Below, in pieces: positions 4,854-5,158 of a stretch of DNA of 5,158 nt. The DNA lies in the NCBI GenBank assembly GCA_003663175.1, contig QMZM01000072.1, forward strand, positions 1 through 5,158. The letters are read 5' to 3'. This DNA comes from Candidatus Altarchaeales archaeon (lineage in GTDB: Archaea > Altiarchaeota > Altiarchaeia > IMC4 > QMZM01). The notes beneath the pieces were generated by a model that was not told the origin of the DNA, searched no databases, and saw only the letters and a program-made list of their open reading frames with translations. Each line of letters starts with the position of its first letter. Within the stretch, counting starts at the first letter, position 1. A program made the translations under genes and the position numbers.

Positions 4854-5158
4854 GTTCTTTATAAGTGATAATCTTTCTATAATACTCCTCATATTTATCT
4901 GCCAATTTCTCTTCTCCCGTCAGAAACCATAAATTGTACCTCTTAGCAATCTGTAGATGAAGTAAATTAACTAAGGTTTTCTTTTTAGTAGGGACATTTT
5001 GAACAATACTTAGAAGGTCATCAATATCAATTTCACCTCTAATGTAGGTAATATCAAATGATTGCATAAAATCGTTCCAAGTTTTCTCTGCAAATTTTGG
5101 ATCACATCCCCATTCTGAAATTAGATATCGAGTTATCTCAACTTTTGTCAGATCGGAG
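4834..5158 (-). CDS. PIN-domain-like protein, C-terminal part (runs off the right edge)
   Basis: The reading frame is open from the window end to the TAG at 4834-4836, giving 107 complete codons; the true start is outside. An ATG at 5067 exists, but coding sequence continues upstream of it, so it is not the likely start. The visible part resembles the second half of a PIN-domain (VapC-like) RNase: TKVEITRYL near the edge (residues 4-12 of the fragment), where PIN proteins keep their second acidic residue, then LLHLQIAKRYNLWFLTGEEKL (65-85), matching the usual HLAIA...TGD region, and a final strand KIITYKEL. Asn64 stands where Asp is usual, and TGE replaces TGD. PIN enzymes cut RNA using Mg2+ or Mn2+ held by the acidic cluster. 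It is convergent with the small gene at 4689 and overlaps it by 20 bp. The family call rests on motif memory, not alignment. Confidence 0.6.
   Translation of the reverse strand, partial: SDLTKVEITRYLISEWGCDPKFAEKTWNDFMQSFDITYIRGEIDIDDLLSIVQNVPTKKKTLVNLLHLQIAKRYNLWFLTGEEKLADKYEEYYRKIITYKELRQRFS

Noticed and set aside
1..5158. CRISPR arrays, tRNA/rRNA genes, insertion sequences
   Set aside because: No regularly spaced long repeats, cloverleaf-like segments, transposase motifs or terminal inverted repeats were seen on either strand.

Overview
The window looks like a piece of an archaeal, probably euryarchaeal, genome. The evidence is an archaeal-type Spt4 (RNA polymerase subunit E''), AT-rich DNA with heavy use of ATA (Ile) and AGA/AGG (Arg) codons, and hyp genes whose starts lack a clear Shine-Dalgarno (SD) sequence, as expected for leaderless or coupled archaeal genes. 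I cannot place it more finely without a search.

Layout. Positions 23-2305 (minus) hold a complete hypF. A 29-bp AT-rich spacer separates it from a divergent plus-strand run hypC (2335-2541), hypD (2545-3618) and hypA (3632-3994), with gaps of 3 and 13 nt. These are four of the six core [NiFe]-hydrogenase maturation genes. HypF activates carbamoyl phosphate to make the cyanide ligands (with HypE, not in the window). HypC and HypD form the scaffold on which the Fe(CN)2CO unit is built. HypA delivers nickel, normally with HypB (also not in the window). No hydrogenase structural gene is present. A 322-bp stretch (3995-4316) without a convincing gene follows, ending in a strong hairpin that covers the ribosome binding site of spt4 (4317-4505). 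spt4 ends in an intrinsic-type terminator whose loop contains its stop codon. Next is an AT-rich spacer with three ATTAAAC boxes exactly 11 bp apart, then a 54-codon unknown gene (4689-4853, plus). This overlaps tail-to-tail by 20 bp with a minus-strand ORF running off the right edge (4834-5158), which resembles the C-terminal part of a PIN-domain ribonuclease.

The hyp block is ordinary, except that HypA lacks the usual second cysteine of its first zinc knuckle and the divergent promoter is very compact. The most interesting signals are regulatory: the hairpin masking the spt4 SD, the helically phased boxes before the small gene, and the convergent small-protein/PIN pair. I do not see a clearly new multi-gene system; the right end is the part to extend and examine.
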